Assembly (NCBI RefSeq): GCF_001949145.1
Contig: NW_019091387.1
Coordinates: 860,267-924,266, forward strand
Source: Acanthaster planci
Lineage: Eukaryota > Echinodermata > Asteroidea > Valvatida > Acanthasteridae
Reading direction: 5' to 3'
Length of the DNA stretch: 64,000 nt
Both the position numbers and the translations under genes were made by a program. Shown here one piece after another: positions 53,897-64,000 of the stretch; position 1 is the first letter of the stretch; every line of letters begins with the position of its first letter. The notes under the pieces are model-generated. The model saw only the letters and a program-made list of their open reading frames with translations. It was not told the origin of the DNA and did no database searches.

Positions 53897-55604
53897 AAAA
53901 AACTAAGGGTTTGTAGTAAACCTTTCTGAGCGATATGAACCCGAGAATCCTGACATGCAATTATCAACGTGCTGTTTAAAAATCGCTTCACATGCAATAT
54001 TGACAATTAAAAAAATCATTTTTAAAAAACAAATTACGTGTACATAGACAATAAACAAAATTTAACATATTGACTAAAGGAATCAGAGCGTCTTCTGACC
54101 TTAATACGCCATCGCCTACCGTTGATTCGGTCTTCTTTCCACGAATAAACTACCCACAAAGTGTACATTACGTCGTGCAGGACCAACTGATGCAGGGGCC
54201 GAAGTTTGACAGATACTGTGAGAAGAAAATTCAGCTTTTAATAGTGTCATAAAAACAAGACTGTGAAAAATCAATTACATGTACTCCCTCGCTTTTTTGC
54301 AACTTGCGTGTAATCTTATACACGTACCAAATTCACTGCAGACCTCTTTAAGAACTGCCTGGACTTCATTTAGACTGTAGTAAGTCTGAGATACTGTACC
54401 GATATCCCAGATCTGGTCGATTACTTGGTAGGGTTTTTCTGGGATATCCCAGACCTACTTTCACGGATTACTAAAGGGTTCTCAATTGGCATTCAAGCAC
54501 TGACAGCACAGACATCTTGGGTGTCTCTTTTAGCATCTCCGCACTGGCTGCGATATCATGATGGTTGTCATACAGAATATCAAACACCTGGCTGCACTGA
54601 TTACTGAGGTGTTATCCTTAAGTATCTCAAACTTTGCTACTTTGATTTTGTAAGGGTTCTTCTCGGTCTTCTGAGACCTAACGACCCTGATTGACTAAAG
54701 GTTATCTTAAAGCAATGGCTGATCCGGGGTTTTTTTTGGGGGGGGGGTGATTTTTTTGTTCCAAAAATGAATGCCCAAACTTTTCTATCATATTAATAAA
54801 GAAAGCAAAGAAAGGTTGTGGCACCGTTTTGCAAGTGATTTAGGTTCATGAAAAGAAAATGGACAAAATGCCTCCGGGGAAGTTGCCCCCTAACTTCTGG
54901 TGTTTAACAACACTGTTTTAAAGTACCCCAGTACTGCACTGACTGTCTTGAGTTAGTGTATCCGAGGCCTGGCTATACACTGACTACTTAAGTATTCTCT
55001 CGTGTCCTCGGAGACCCAAGGCTTTTTGTTTCACACGGACCTGGTCTTGATCAGTGATTCTAAAGCTGGTTCGCACCATCCATTAGGCGAGTTTTGGTGT
55101 CCGTAAACCAACGACGGATCATTGACCGTGATCCAGATCCACATCGGAAACAAACACGGCCCTAGATGCACAGATTACATAGTAAGCGCTCTCACATTTA
55201 ACGATCGAAGACAAGCTTTCAACCACCGCGTGATAAATATATCCGTGGAGATACCTTCATGGTGTAAGATTCTTAATGTACTAAGTTTACTTAGCACGAC
55301 TGCACTGTACATGTGTAGTGACATGATTCCTCGTAACATAAGAGGGGCAAATTCTACAAAATATTAAGTAATCCAACCGACTACAACAGATACACGCTTT
55401 CTGGTTGTGCCGTTAAGTGTCGAGCCTAGAAAAGATAAACTAGAAATGAAAAGATTTTTCATGTGATATTGTGCAGTTATGTACACTGTAAAATTACTAA
55501 GCAACTGTTTTGCTTAACGTTGGGTGCCGGGTGGATCGCCTAACTGTTGGGCAAACAGATCACCCAACAGCGTTGATTCCATCAAATTTATCTTCGTTCC
55601 TCCT

Positions 55605-55631
55605 TCTTTTCTTTTCTTTTCTTTTCTTTTC
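55605..55631 (+). repeat. (CTTTT)n microsatellite
   Basis: About five copies of CTTTT in a row, between gene D and the GPCR. Confidence 0.85.
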
Positions 55632-55754
55632 ACCTCTTTTTATTCTGCATTTTCGGGGAAATTCCGGGGGTGCTCTCATCACCGCACCACCTTGTTACAA
55701 AGTTCCTGTCGGAGGTGTCTCAGATTGCAATTAAGTGTATAAAAATCAAATATC

Positions 55755-55995
55755 AATCGGTCATGGTAATAGGTCAGGTCCCAAGACAAGCAAGTCACAA
55801 ATAAGGACCCAAGACGTCTGGTCCCTAGAAAAGTCCAAATACAGGGATGTTCAAGTCACGTCCCCAGACAAGTCAAAAGTCAAGTCCTACGGAGTCAGGT
55901 CCACAGACAGGTTAGTCTATTCCCATTCCAAGACAAATCAAGCTCCATAAAGTCAGAACCTGAGATATGTGACAGGTCAGGTTCCAAGGCAGAGC
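55755..55995. repeat. GTC/AAGTC-rich degenerate repeat
   Basis: Many spaced words such as AGGTCAGGTCCC, CAAGTCAC, AAGTCAAAAGTCAAGTCC and GGTCCACAGACAGG. Similar in flavour to 6735-6985, but not clearly the same family. Confidence 0.4.
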
Positions 55996-56227
55996 CCTGT
56001 AACCCCCCCCCCCAACTGGTGGTGCGTCCGTTGTGCCTTGACATACAACTAGGAAGCTTGTGATGGAAATAGAACTATTTAATTTAAAGTGATATCTTGG
56101 TGGTCATTGTTATAAAAGTAAAGCTACAGGGGCTTACGAACCAACCCCCTTAGGAATATGACGAGGGTGGCCGGCGAACAGAAGTTGTCGATTATTCCCA
56201 AATGCACTGCAAATATGCCATTTCCGT

Positions 56228-56261
56228 GGCAACCTCTTGGTGGCGCACTCTATTGTGAGTC
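56228..56261. mobile_element. MITE family M1, end fragment
   Basis: ACCTCTTGGTGGCGCACTCT, ATTGTGAGTC resembles the right end of M1 elements. Only about 34 bp are recognisable. Confidence 0.35.
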
Positions 56262-57189
56262 GCCTGCATTCATTTGTTTCATTGTGCAAATACACTGGTG
56301 TTAAGAATGGTTATTATTTTAACAACACGACATGACTACATTTGTGAAACATCGCACACGTTCTATAAAATGCTGCATTATGCTGAACGGATCTCTTACA
56401 AGGTAAAAATCGTCAATGACATTCTGAATTACAGTTTCATTCGAATTGGTGAATTTGCGACAAGTCAATATATTTAATCGGTTTACAAAAAAAACACCAA
56501 GAGATGATGAAATCCTCACTTGAACTGATGCCGCTGGCGGGTTTTAATTATAAGTAGAAACACTTTTATCACCTTTCTTACAAGTTTTACGCAACTGTGT
56601 GAAAACAATTGTGAGAAGAAACGATTCTATTTTTTTCCCAAAGAAAGTGGTTGGAATGAGATTTGAACATTCTAAAGGCATGTTCATGTGTGGCGCAAAG
56701 GCGAACACAAACACGACCATGTGGCGGCAGAGCAAACATTTACGCAACTCGTGCGAAATTCTGCTGCAAATCTTTCATGACGTCAAATTCACTTCACTTT
56801 CAGATTCGCCTGCAGAACCGGCCTTTAAATTAATAATGACTACAAAGTTTCGGAGTGAAAAGTTCGTCAAAAATTCTTGAAGGGAGAATTTAAAATTGTT
56901 TCCCCATCGATACATATATATGAATAGACAATGGCAAGTTATTATTATCCGTTGATGGTAAGCTTGCACATTTTCTAATCTTAGGTTGGATACTTTGTTT
57001 TCAGCTTTAAAAAGTATAATTTGAAATCATAGTGTAAAACGTGACAGTGCTAGATGCTTTGAAATACAGTCTAATTCCGCCCCTTTTCTACACGAATAAG
57101 CATCTTCATACAAATACAATTTGTACCCATGACTCGAGCCGTAATAACGTAAAGACAATTATGGAATTTTACTTCTACATGAATCAATA

Positions 57190-57439
57190 CAGGGGCCAAT
57201 TTCACAGAGCTGCTTAAGCACAAAATTTGCTTCAGCGGGAAAAACTTTGCTCAATTAACAAAGGTTACCAGCTCAAACTCTATCTGATTGTCATGCTAAC
57301 CAAAAAAAAAAGCTAAATACAATCGCAAAACAATATACATCACATGGAGTTTTGGCAGGTTACCTGATTCATTAAGTAAGGTTTTTTTCGCGCTTAAGCA
57401 AATTTTGTGCTTAAGCAGCTCTATGAAATTGGCCCCTGG
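57190..57439. mobile_element. MITE family M3, upstream of the GPCR
   Basis: About 250 bp with terminal inverted repeats of about 41 bp and one mismatch (CAGGGGCCAATTTCA ... TGAAATTGGCCCCTG). TA flanks both ends (57188-57189, 57440-57441), as for Tc1/mariner-type insertions. Confidence 0.72.
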
Positions 57440-57819
57440 TAGAGTTATTACAAATAACAGCGTGACGACACAAGAATTCCCTTCTATATATACATACAGC
57501 GCCTGAAATCCAATGAACACGTTTTTCTGCCCTTGTTCCTTCCTCCGTCGCTTTTAAGAAAATTAAAACCGCAAAGATTCAGCCGTTGTGCTGCGCTGCT
57601 TGTCAATTTAACCCAAAGGAATAATTGAACGAACCCCGGTCGGCCAGTGATTCAATTTTGCTAATGGTTTTGCTTCTCTTACGTTTACAACAAATTTTCC
57701 AAGATTAGAGCCTGCATGCGTGTGAGCGCAATACTAAAGCCATTATGCAGCTTTCTTGTTTTCTTTTCAGCCAGGAGTACCTCAAATAATTGGGTTGCCG
57801 ATGAACGGTACACGAACAT

Positions 57820-57827
57820 TATATAAG
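57820..57827 (+). promoter_or_regulatory. Candidate TATA box upstream of the GPCR
   Basis: TATATAAG matches the TATA consensus about 145 bp before the GPCR ATG. A good splice acceptor (polypyrimidine run plus cag ending at 57770) also precedes the gene, so this stretch could instead lie inside a 5' UTR exon. Confidence 0.35.
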
Positions 57828-57971
57828 GAAGGTAATAGAAGGTCCAACTGTGAGCACGATGATGTAATAACGTGTTGGGTGGGATGCTGGCATTTGGAAA
57901 AGATGTAACACTACCCTCCAGACCCCATCTTAGGCCTATCTTAAATTTGCTGATAGTGGCACATCTTGAAG

Positions 57972-58949
57972 ATGGAAGTGCAGTCGAAATTGCCCTTCCT
58001 CCATACGGTTATCGGGGGAATTGGCATCCTTGGTAACGCAGTGGTCTGCGTTGTCATCGTCAAGGTCCCAGTCATGCGAACACTGACCAACGCTTTCATC
58101 TTCAACCAGGCATTCGTCGATCTCCTCGGCTCACTGGTCATGGCTCTGCAGAGCAACATCCCGGCGCCGACAGAGCTGAATCAGAGCGCAGTGATCGCAG
58201 CGATTCAGTGCTACATCTGGAGAGCCAACCTAATCCTCTGGGTTCTGTTCTTTGCCTCTACTCTGAATCTTGTCATGCTCACGGCGGAGCGCTACGTTGC
58301 CATCGCGCACCCGCTGAAATACCTGACTTACTTCGGTAAAAAGCAAGCAACGATCATGCTGGCGGCAGTCTGGGCGTTTGCGATTGCCTTCAAAGCTACT
58401 GATGCCCTCTACTACCGGATCTCGGATCATACTTGCATGTTTACCAGTCTCTCTCCAGCTGCGAGCTTTTCATGGGGAACTATTTCATTCCTCGTCGAGT
58501 ATCTACTACCCTTGATCTTTATGACTTCCTGCTACGTCCACATCATTTATCAGCTGAAGAAGGCCTCATCTACAGTCCATGCTGAGCCGACAAGCAGCCA
58601 GAATAACAGCAACAGCCTGAGTGGTTCTCTAGTCCGTGCCAGGCGAAACACACTGTTGACCCTTTTCATCGTCTTTATTACGTACACCATCTGCTGGTCG
58701 CCAAATCAGATCGCGTTTCTGATGTTCCACTTCGGATTCAAGATAGACTTCAATGGTACTTTCTATTTCGTCTCGCTGGTACTTGTTCAGCTGAACTGCT
58801 GTATCAATCCTATCATCTACGCCTTCAAGTACAAACAGTTCCAGGCGGGTGTACGAGTGCTGCTGACGCAGTGCTGTCCAAGAATTGCTCCCAGAAGACG
58901 CGAGGTGGAATTGGTCCCGACGGTTTCGCAAGGGCTGCATCCATTTTAA
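57972..58949 (+). CDS. Class A (rhodopsin-like) orphan GPCR, single exon, 325 aa
   Basis: Seven-transmembrane receptor, intact and intronless in its coding region. The first ATG is 57972, after which the N-terminus is only about eight residues before TM1. Seen: GN in TM1 (ILGNAVV), FNQAFVDLLGS with the TM2 Asp, a Cys at the top of TM3, ERY followed by VAIAHPLKY (ERY in place of DRY), the TM4 Trp (AAVWAF), an ECL2 Cys (DHTCMF) able to pair with the TM3 Cys, the TM5 Pro, a Ser/Asn-rich ICL3, CWSP in TM6, and NPIIYAF in TM7 followed by a Cys pair that could be palmitoylated. This set defines the rhodopsin family. The subfamily is unclear: the TM6/TM7 signatures look peptide-receptor-like (galanin/allatostatin style), but no ligand can be assigned. 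It lies 4.4 kb downstream of the channel array, on the same strand, with no evidence of shared function. Confidence 0.9.
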   Translation: MEVQSKLPFLHTVIGGIGILGNAVVCVVIVKVPVMRTLTNAFIFNQAFVDLLGSLVMALQSNIPAPTELNQSAVIAAIQCYIWRANLILWVLFFASTLNLVMLTAERYVAIAHPLKYLTYFGKKQATIMLAAVWAFAIAFKATDALYYRISDHTCMFTSLSPAASFSWGTISFLVEYLLPLIFMTSCYVHIIYQLKKASSTVHAEPTSSQNNSNSLSGSLVRARRNTLLTLFIVFITYTICWSPNQIAFLMFHFGFKIDFNGTFYFVSLVLVQLNCCINPIIYAFKYKQFQAGVRVLLTQCCPRIAPRRREVELVPTVSQGLHPF

Positions 58950-59097
58950 AGAGCCCAGGACAACATAGAAATGTTTTGGAACAGGTAATACATTAAAAAT
59001 GCATCATCGAAAATCTACTTGAAACCTTGTCTCAGATGGCTAACTACTTATGAGGATTGAGACAACTTTGAAGACGATATACACGCTGTGTCCAACA

Positions 59098-59103
59098 AAT
59101 AAA
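59098..59103 (+). promoter_or_regulatory. Candidate polyadenylation signal of the GPCR
   Basis: AATAAA about 150 bp after the GPCR stop codon, in the expected orientation. Confidence 0.4.
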
Positions 59104-59648
59104 TGTGGACCACACGCCGGTTGATGAGCAAGAGATAGCAACACGACAGCGGGCCATGACTTTTCCACAAATAAACACCTGTTAAACTTTGACAGCTATG
59201 CACACATAATGGGGAACGGCGCCACGAACTGGCCCAAGTCCAGGCCAGTCTGGGGGGGGGGGGTTTTCGGAAATATGCCAACCGTTTAATGATGAGGCAG
59301 AACTCAATAAGCCTCAGTATACACGGTGTCGTACAGAACAACTATGAACTACATGAAGAAAGGCAGTACAGAGCCCTAAACTCTGCACAAGATTTATGAC
59401 TTAATCAAGTTCACAACTATTATCTCTTTTATGTACAAAGATGACAGAAGTAAGCATGACTAGGAAGACTCTGCAATAAATAACAGACGTGTATCAGAAT
59501 GAGTATAAATCCACAATCGTAACAAATCTCTCCGTGATACTTAGTATGATTAACAGTAACAAATCATGCAACTGTACACAATGATCCAAAAGAATCCTCA
59601 AGAAAGCCTCGGAGCAAACTGAAAATAAGTAAGCCTATGCCTCAGATT

Positions 59649-59838
59649 ATGAGCCCTGAGCGCAACCAAGACAGGGTGCAAATCTTCTAGCAATGGAGGC
59701 TCCAGTTGAGGGCACAGCACTTCGCTGGTTCACTAACGACTATGATTTGCGTGTGTTACGGTCGTGTAGCTACCAACCGAAACGAACAGTCCCTACCAAT
59801 ATGGCTCTTTCCAACTGACGGGGGATGCTTCTGCTCCG
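59649..59838 (-). repeat. Dispersed repeat R1, copy 3, downstream of the GPCR
   Basis: The minus strand gives GCAGAAGCATCCCCCGTCAG, AAAGAGCCATATTGGTAGGG, GTGAACCAGCG, GAGCCTCCATTGCTAG, GTCTTGGTTGCGCT, in R1 order. Confidence 0.6.
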
Positions 59839-60877
59839 AAGGCGGATAGGCTACGGAGCTCCAGGTAAACCTCAGTGTGTCTACTGGTAACCATCAGGCT
59901 GACAGGCTTCCAGCCTCTCAATAAATCTTTTCTAAGTTCACAGTGGATAATTTGGTCTGGATGGCAAACATTTAATCAGGCATTTTATGCATAAACCTAT
60001 AGGTTAAGTGAACCAGTCAGAAATCAATTTACAATTCTCTTCAGGATATTTCTAAACAACTGCTCATCAAGTAACACGTGCATGCAAATTATTGAAGAAA
60101 AATATTCAAAAACACAAGCAAGTTTTCAATAGTTTGTAAAAGGAAAAGAAATTGTCCTTAATTACTTTTTTAAAGGGTAACAGTCACTTCAGACAGAAAA
60201 ATGGAAAGTATTGGTCAATACATGATGAATGATTGAGCTTCAGGTCGTGATTCAGATTGGTCAACATTAGCTCATTAATATTCACGATCTTAGTCCAAAA
60301 CAAAAAATTGGTTTTCGCGAATTTGTTTTCCTGTTAAGCTAACCGCCAAGCATATTGTTTGGCTTACACTACACAGTACTACGAAATACTAAGTAATAGT
60401 CTGAGCCTGAAGGACCTAGCGCTACAGATTACTACTTCTGGCTAGGTCACTTCCATTGTTACTTGTACAGAGAACAATAAAGCCATGTATTCATAGTGCC
60501 ACAGCACTGTATGGTACATTGTCTTATCTATTGTATCTTATAGCTTCAGAGAACAACAAAGTCATGTCCTCTTACAAGCGACAGCGCTCAGTACTACATT
60601 TTACTACAAGTTGTAATTTGTAGTATTATGTAGGGTTAGGGATAATATTTGAGGTTTTTTAATATCTTGATCACAAATCTCACATGCAACACTATGTAAA
60701 AAGACGACAGCTGTTTAATGACACGGAAACAGACAAATATTTAGCAGGTACAATTCTCCTACAGTGCTGTGCATAACATGCAATAATTACTTGTTTCGTC
60801 ATCCAACCCAAAGTACATTGAGAACATGTCAAAAAAGTTGATTCCGACAAGGGGGTCCTGACATGTACTGCAAGAGC

Positions 60878-61726
60878 CTAGCTCTACTGAGTGGAGCGTT
60901 AGTATTCCTCTTTTTCAAATTTTGGACTGGATCGATCGGTCATACTAATGCTCCACGACATTACATATGGTACTGTGACAACGGTTCTCCAAAATTCCAA
61001 AGACTCACCAAAAAATACCTTTTTCACCACCTACTGGCTTTCTTAAATGCCATAGGCAAACTTTTGGGGCTTTAGTGATATTTTCAACTTCAAAATTGGT
61101 CAAAATTTGACCGTTTTCGCTCGACACACGTACAACACATAGACTTTTTGACGCCTCTGCCCATTCAAATACGCATGCCTAAATTTTGTTGGCACGGTAA
61201 CTCTATGGAGGAACATGGTCCTCTAAAACGAAACCGCAGGAGCAGCCCATATGTAGTCGGGGCACAAGACATATTAACCAGCAAACAGTCGTTAGTAGTA
61301 CTCCCAAACCTTAGAATCAACAAGTCTTGTGCCCAGACCATGTATAAGCCACTCATGTGTGCATCTGGGGGGACCATGTTTGCAAACATAGAGTATGCGG
61401 TAACAAAATCTTGGCACGCATACTTGAATGGGAGGTGGCATCTAAAAGTGTAGGCCTAAGTGTCGTGCATGTGTGGAGCAAAAATGGTTGGATTTTGACC
61501 GATTTGAAGTTGGAAATATCACCAAATGCACCAAAAGTTTGCCTATGGCATTTAAGAAAGCCAGTAGGTACATGAAATGAAAAGGGCATTTTTGGTGAGT
61601 CTTTGGAACTTTTGAGAACCGTTGTCACATTTCTAGATGTAATTAATGTCATGGAGCGTCGGTATGACCGATCCAGTCCAAAATTCGAAAAAGAGGAATA
61701 CTGTTCACTGCACTCAGTAGAGCTAG
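60878..61726. repeat. 849-bp imperfect palindrome (foldback)
   Basis: The left arm from CTAGCTCTACTGAGTG reads, with scattered differences, as the reverse complement of the right arm ending CACTCAGTAGAGCTAG. Similarity continues nearly to the centre (about 61302). Both strands therefore carry related short frames, which should not be taken for genes. No terminal target duplication was recognised. Confidence 0.75.
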
Positions 61727-62052
61727 CACTATCGAGCCACACAAGCATTAACGTCTCCCAGTCTCTTCTGCTCAACTTTACAGCCACCCAAACCCACCCT
61801 CACTTTGAGATAAGTGAACCAACTTGCTAACAATTACTCAAAGGTCTCACCATCTGGCTCTCGACAGATCACCGACACCACCACGCTGCACAGGCCCCGG
61901 TGAAACTGACCACTGTATCTCGACCTTATAACTTATACAACACTGCTCGCTGCACAGCGTCTGGAGTTGAACTGCTAGCAACATAACTGACTATGCGCTA
62001 CTATCTGCGTGCGACGTTAGGGAACCAGGCTTGTCTAGACAAACTTGAAGTA

Positions 62053-62293
62053 GGGCCGTTTTCCAATACTCAACTTCGGTCCCGTCCAGGCTTCACCCGT
62101 TTTTTAACTAGCTGACTTTGAAGCTTTAAGCGCAGCAATTAGTCTAATAGTGCCACAAAACATCAAATAAGATTCAAGAGAGCCAGAAATTACAGTAATC
62201 TAATTTAATTTAAACGCTTCAGGCCCGTAATCAGGGATTGGTTTTGGGAACGAAGCCTGAGACGGAGCCCAAGTCGAGTATTGGAAAAGGGCC
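62053..62293. mobile_element. MITE family M4
   Basis: 241 bp with inverted repeats of about 45 bp, left GGGCCGTTTTCCAATACTC and right GAGTATTGGAAAAGGGCC, flanked by TA on both sides (62051-62052, 62294-62295). Confidence 0.68.
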
Positions 62294-64000
62294 TAGTCCA
62301 ACGACTGTTTGGCAACAGTAACCAAACTGTAAAAAAAGTTTTGCAATTTGCTAACAAAAGAGGTGAATGTATTCTGATTTCTGTGATGGGCGAGTAATCC
62401 TGCACTCGAAAAAGAGTCTACCACCAAAAACAGTTCCAATTTGAAGACAAGGTTGTTTATTAACAGAAAAGAATTTTGACGTCTAACTGGCTAGTCAAGC
62501 CTTTTAAAGCAAAATAGCTACCGGCAATTTGCCAGTATCCGTCTGCAGTTACAGGCTACACGTGAGATTTTCTATACGATATCATATCTGTCTTTTGGAA
62601 AAGATATTCAATACATAATATTATAGTGCACTTGGAAGCTTAGTGCACCAGTCATCAGAGATTTCGACATTCATTTTGATTTTGGATTTGAAAATAATGT
62701 ACATCTGTTTACTTTCATACAAAAAGTCCACTGATGCCGTTACCCAGAACTTAGAAACTAAGGTTTGCCCAAAAATAGAGAGTAATAATTTCTCGGTTTT
62801 ACAACAAATGAGAATGGACTGTGTAAAAGCGTAGCCTTTCAACCGCTCGAGACCTCTGGGTGAATGTGTAAATTAGCTTGCGTATAATGGTTGTCAGTTC
62901 GGACATCGGTATCCAAACGGGAAAATAATAAACGAACACTCTTTAGTTTAATTCAAGCACACGTGATGAGTGCTCCCTAAAAACAAGGTGTAAATGTAAT
63001 GTCGGCATGACGCCAAGCTATTTCGTTGTGCGGTTTCGAACACCACACTACATGACATGGCGCCCATTGCAATGTGCGCAATACATGTAAATATACTCCG
63101 CTGCGTACACAAACACGTACGGCTTCTACCATTCTGTCTGTAAAGACACTACGCCCTGAAACTGGAGACGGGGAAGAGTGCAGCAAGTGAAAGACGAGCA
63201 ACCTCGAACGCATAGCCCGAGGAGGGATTAATCCGCCATTTTACTTTTCGTCCTCAAATGGCGCCCCCCCCCCCAAAGTTGGCCCTTATCCATCAGTATA
63301 ATAAAGATCAAATAAACAATTTTGAGAGGTTCTCAGCACAACTTAAGCATCGAAATATATCCGTGCAATTTATTAGTAAATATTTAAACTCATTGCGGGT
63401 ACCGGTGAGAAAACGATCACCAGCCCAAGCACACAGAAGGCAAAATAGATCGCCTTGAAAGTAAGTCTTCCTTGATAAAAAGACAGAAACATAAACAACG
63501 TCTACATATATTTTACGCAGCTTCAATGACATTTTAAAAACATACTTATAAAAGTTGCATTTTTTTGGGAAGAGGAATTTTTGTACCGAGAATCTATCAT
63601 GCACGCAAGAAGAACAGTTAAATGAACTACAGGAAATGATGCCTAAGAAGAAACTTGAGCAACAGTCACGGGACTATAATAGATACAGTAGGGTGACATT
63701 TCTGTGAAATACATTCGAGGATGCAGATTTTTTTTCAAGCGGGGAACTAAAAGCAAAATATCTGCAACTTTCATAGGTCGTGTAGATTTGGGTAAAAAAA
63801 TGAAATTGGGGCGGAAGGCACTTTCCACCACAATCCTGCCACTTGTGATCAATTAAAACACATTTGATATAAACGCCCGTGTAATGAGGCACCGCACTTC
63901 AGACGCTTGTTAATATAGTCAGCCTCGCTTGTCAAAATGCTGATGCTAGACACAAATTGATCTTAAGGGATCTACCTTCAGACGTGGGATGACCCTTTTA

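Larger units (their letters stand above)
53580..57971. other. Intergenic DNA between gene D and the GPCR
   Basis: Gene D 3' UTR, homopolymer G tract near 54738, the CTTTT microsatellite, GTC-rich repeat, an M1 fragment and the M3 MITE. No coding exon was recognised. Confidence 0.6.
58950..64000. other. DNA downstream of the GPCR
   Basis: Holds the GPCR 3' UTR, a 12-G tract at 59252-59263, R1 copy 3, the 849-bp palindrome and MITE M4. From 62300 to the end only short, motif-free frames are seen. Confidence 0.6.

Noticed and set aside
57966-57971. TTG start upstream of the GPCR
   Set aside because: Non-ATG; the ATG at 57972 is used instead.
59252-59263. G-quadruplex at the 12-G run
   Set aside because: A single homopolymer run, with no set of four separate G tracts nearby; more likely a simple repeat.
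61353-61787. 144-aa and related short frames on both strands
   Set aside because: They are products of the 849-bp palindrome, which explains why plus- and minus-strand frames resemble each other.

Overview
This is intron-rich eukaryotic nuclear DNA. Coding exons are short, GC-rich islands joined by canonical GT...AG introns in AT-rich DNA full of decayed transposable elements. There is no bacterial-type operon, rRNA, intact tRNA or CRISPR array. The protein families, the CORE-type SINE, the Penelope-like and LINE remnants and the many palindromic MITEs suggest a marine invertebrate deuterostome, with an echinoderm as my best guess. That assignment is inference, not proof.

The main content is a head-to-tail array of four paralogous genes on the + strand, named A to D here: A 4301-12822, B 16488-23598, C 27701-39800 and D 47224-53579. 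Each encodes a complete, ASIC-like channel subunit of the DEG/ENaC superfamily, 480 to 518 residues long. All four have nine coding exons with the same intron phases (2,0,0,0,2,1,2,1), assembled by hand here. Each protein has the N-terminal His-Gly gating motif, TM1, the post-TM1 FPAVT(I/V)CNFNR motif, a Cys-rich extracellular domain closely parallel to vertebrate ASICs, the pre-TM2 SDIGGQ(L/M)GLFLGAS pore motif, TM2 and a short divergent tail. A pairs with B, and C pairs with D. Two stretches are almost identical between C and D, which suggests gene conversion.

Downstream, 57972-58949 is an intact single-exon class A GPCR of unknown ligand on the + strand.

The remaining DNA is intergenic or intronic. 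It holds a Penelope-like element remnant (gene A intron 5), a CORE-SINE (gene D intron 1), a second SINE-like unit (gene C intron 3), a LINE reverse-transcriptase fragment (about 41.6 kb), several MITE families, three or more dispersed repeats of unknown type, and an 849-bp imperfect palindrome at 60878-61726. The points most worth following are the Asp/Tyr-rich inserts in the predicted finger region of all four channels, their lack of the aligned ASIC beta1 proton-sensing residues, the C/D conversion tract, a PDZ-type tail found only in A, and the long palindrome.
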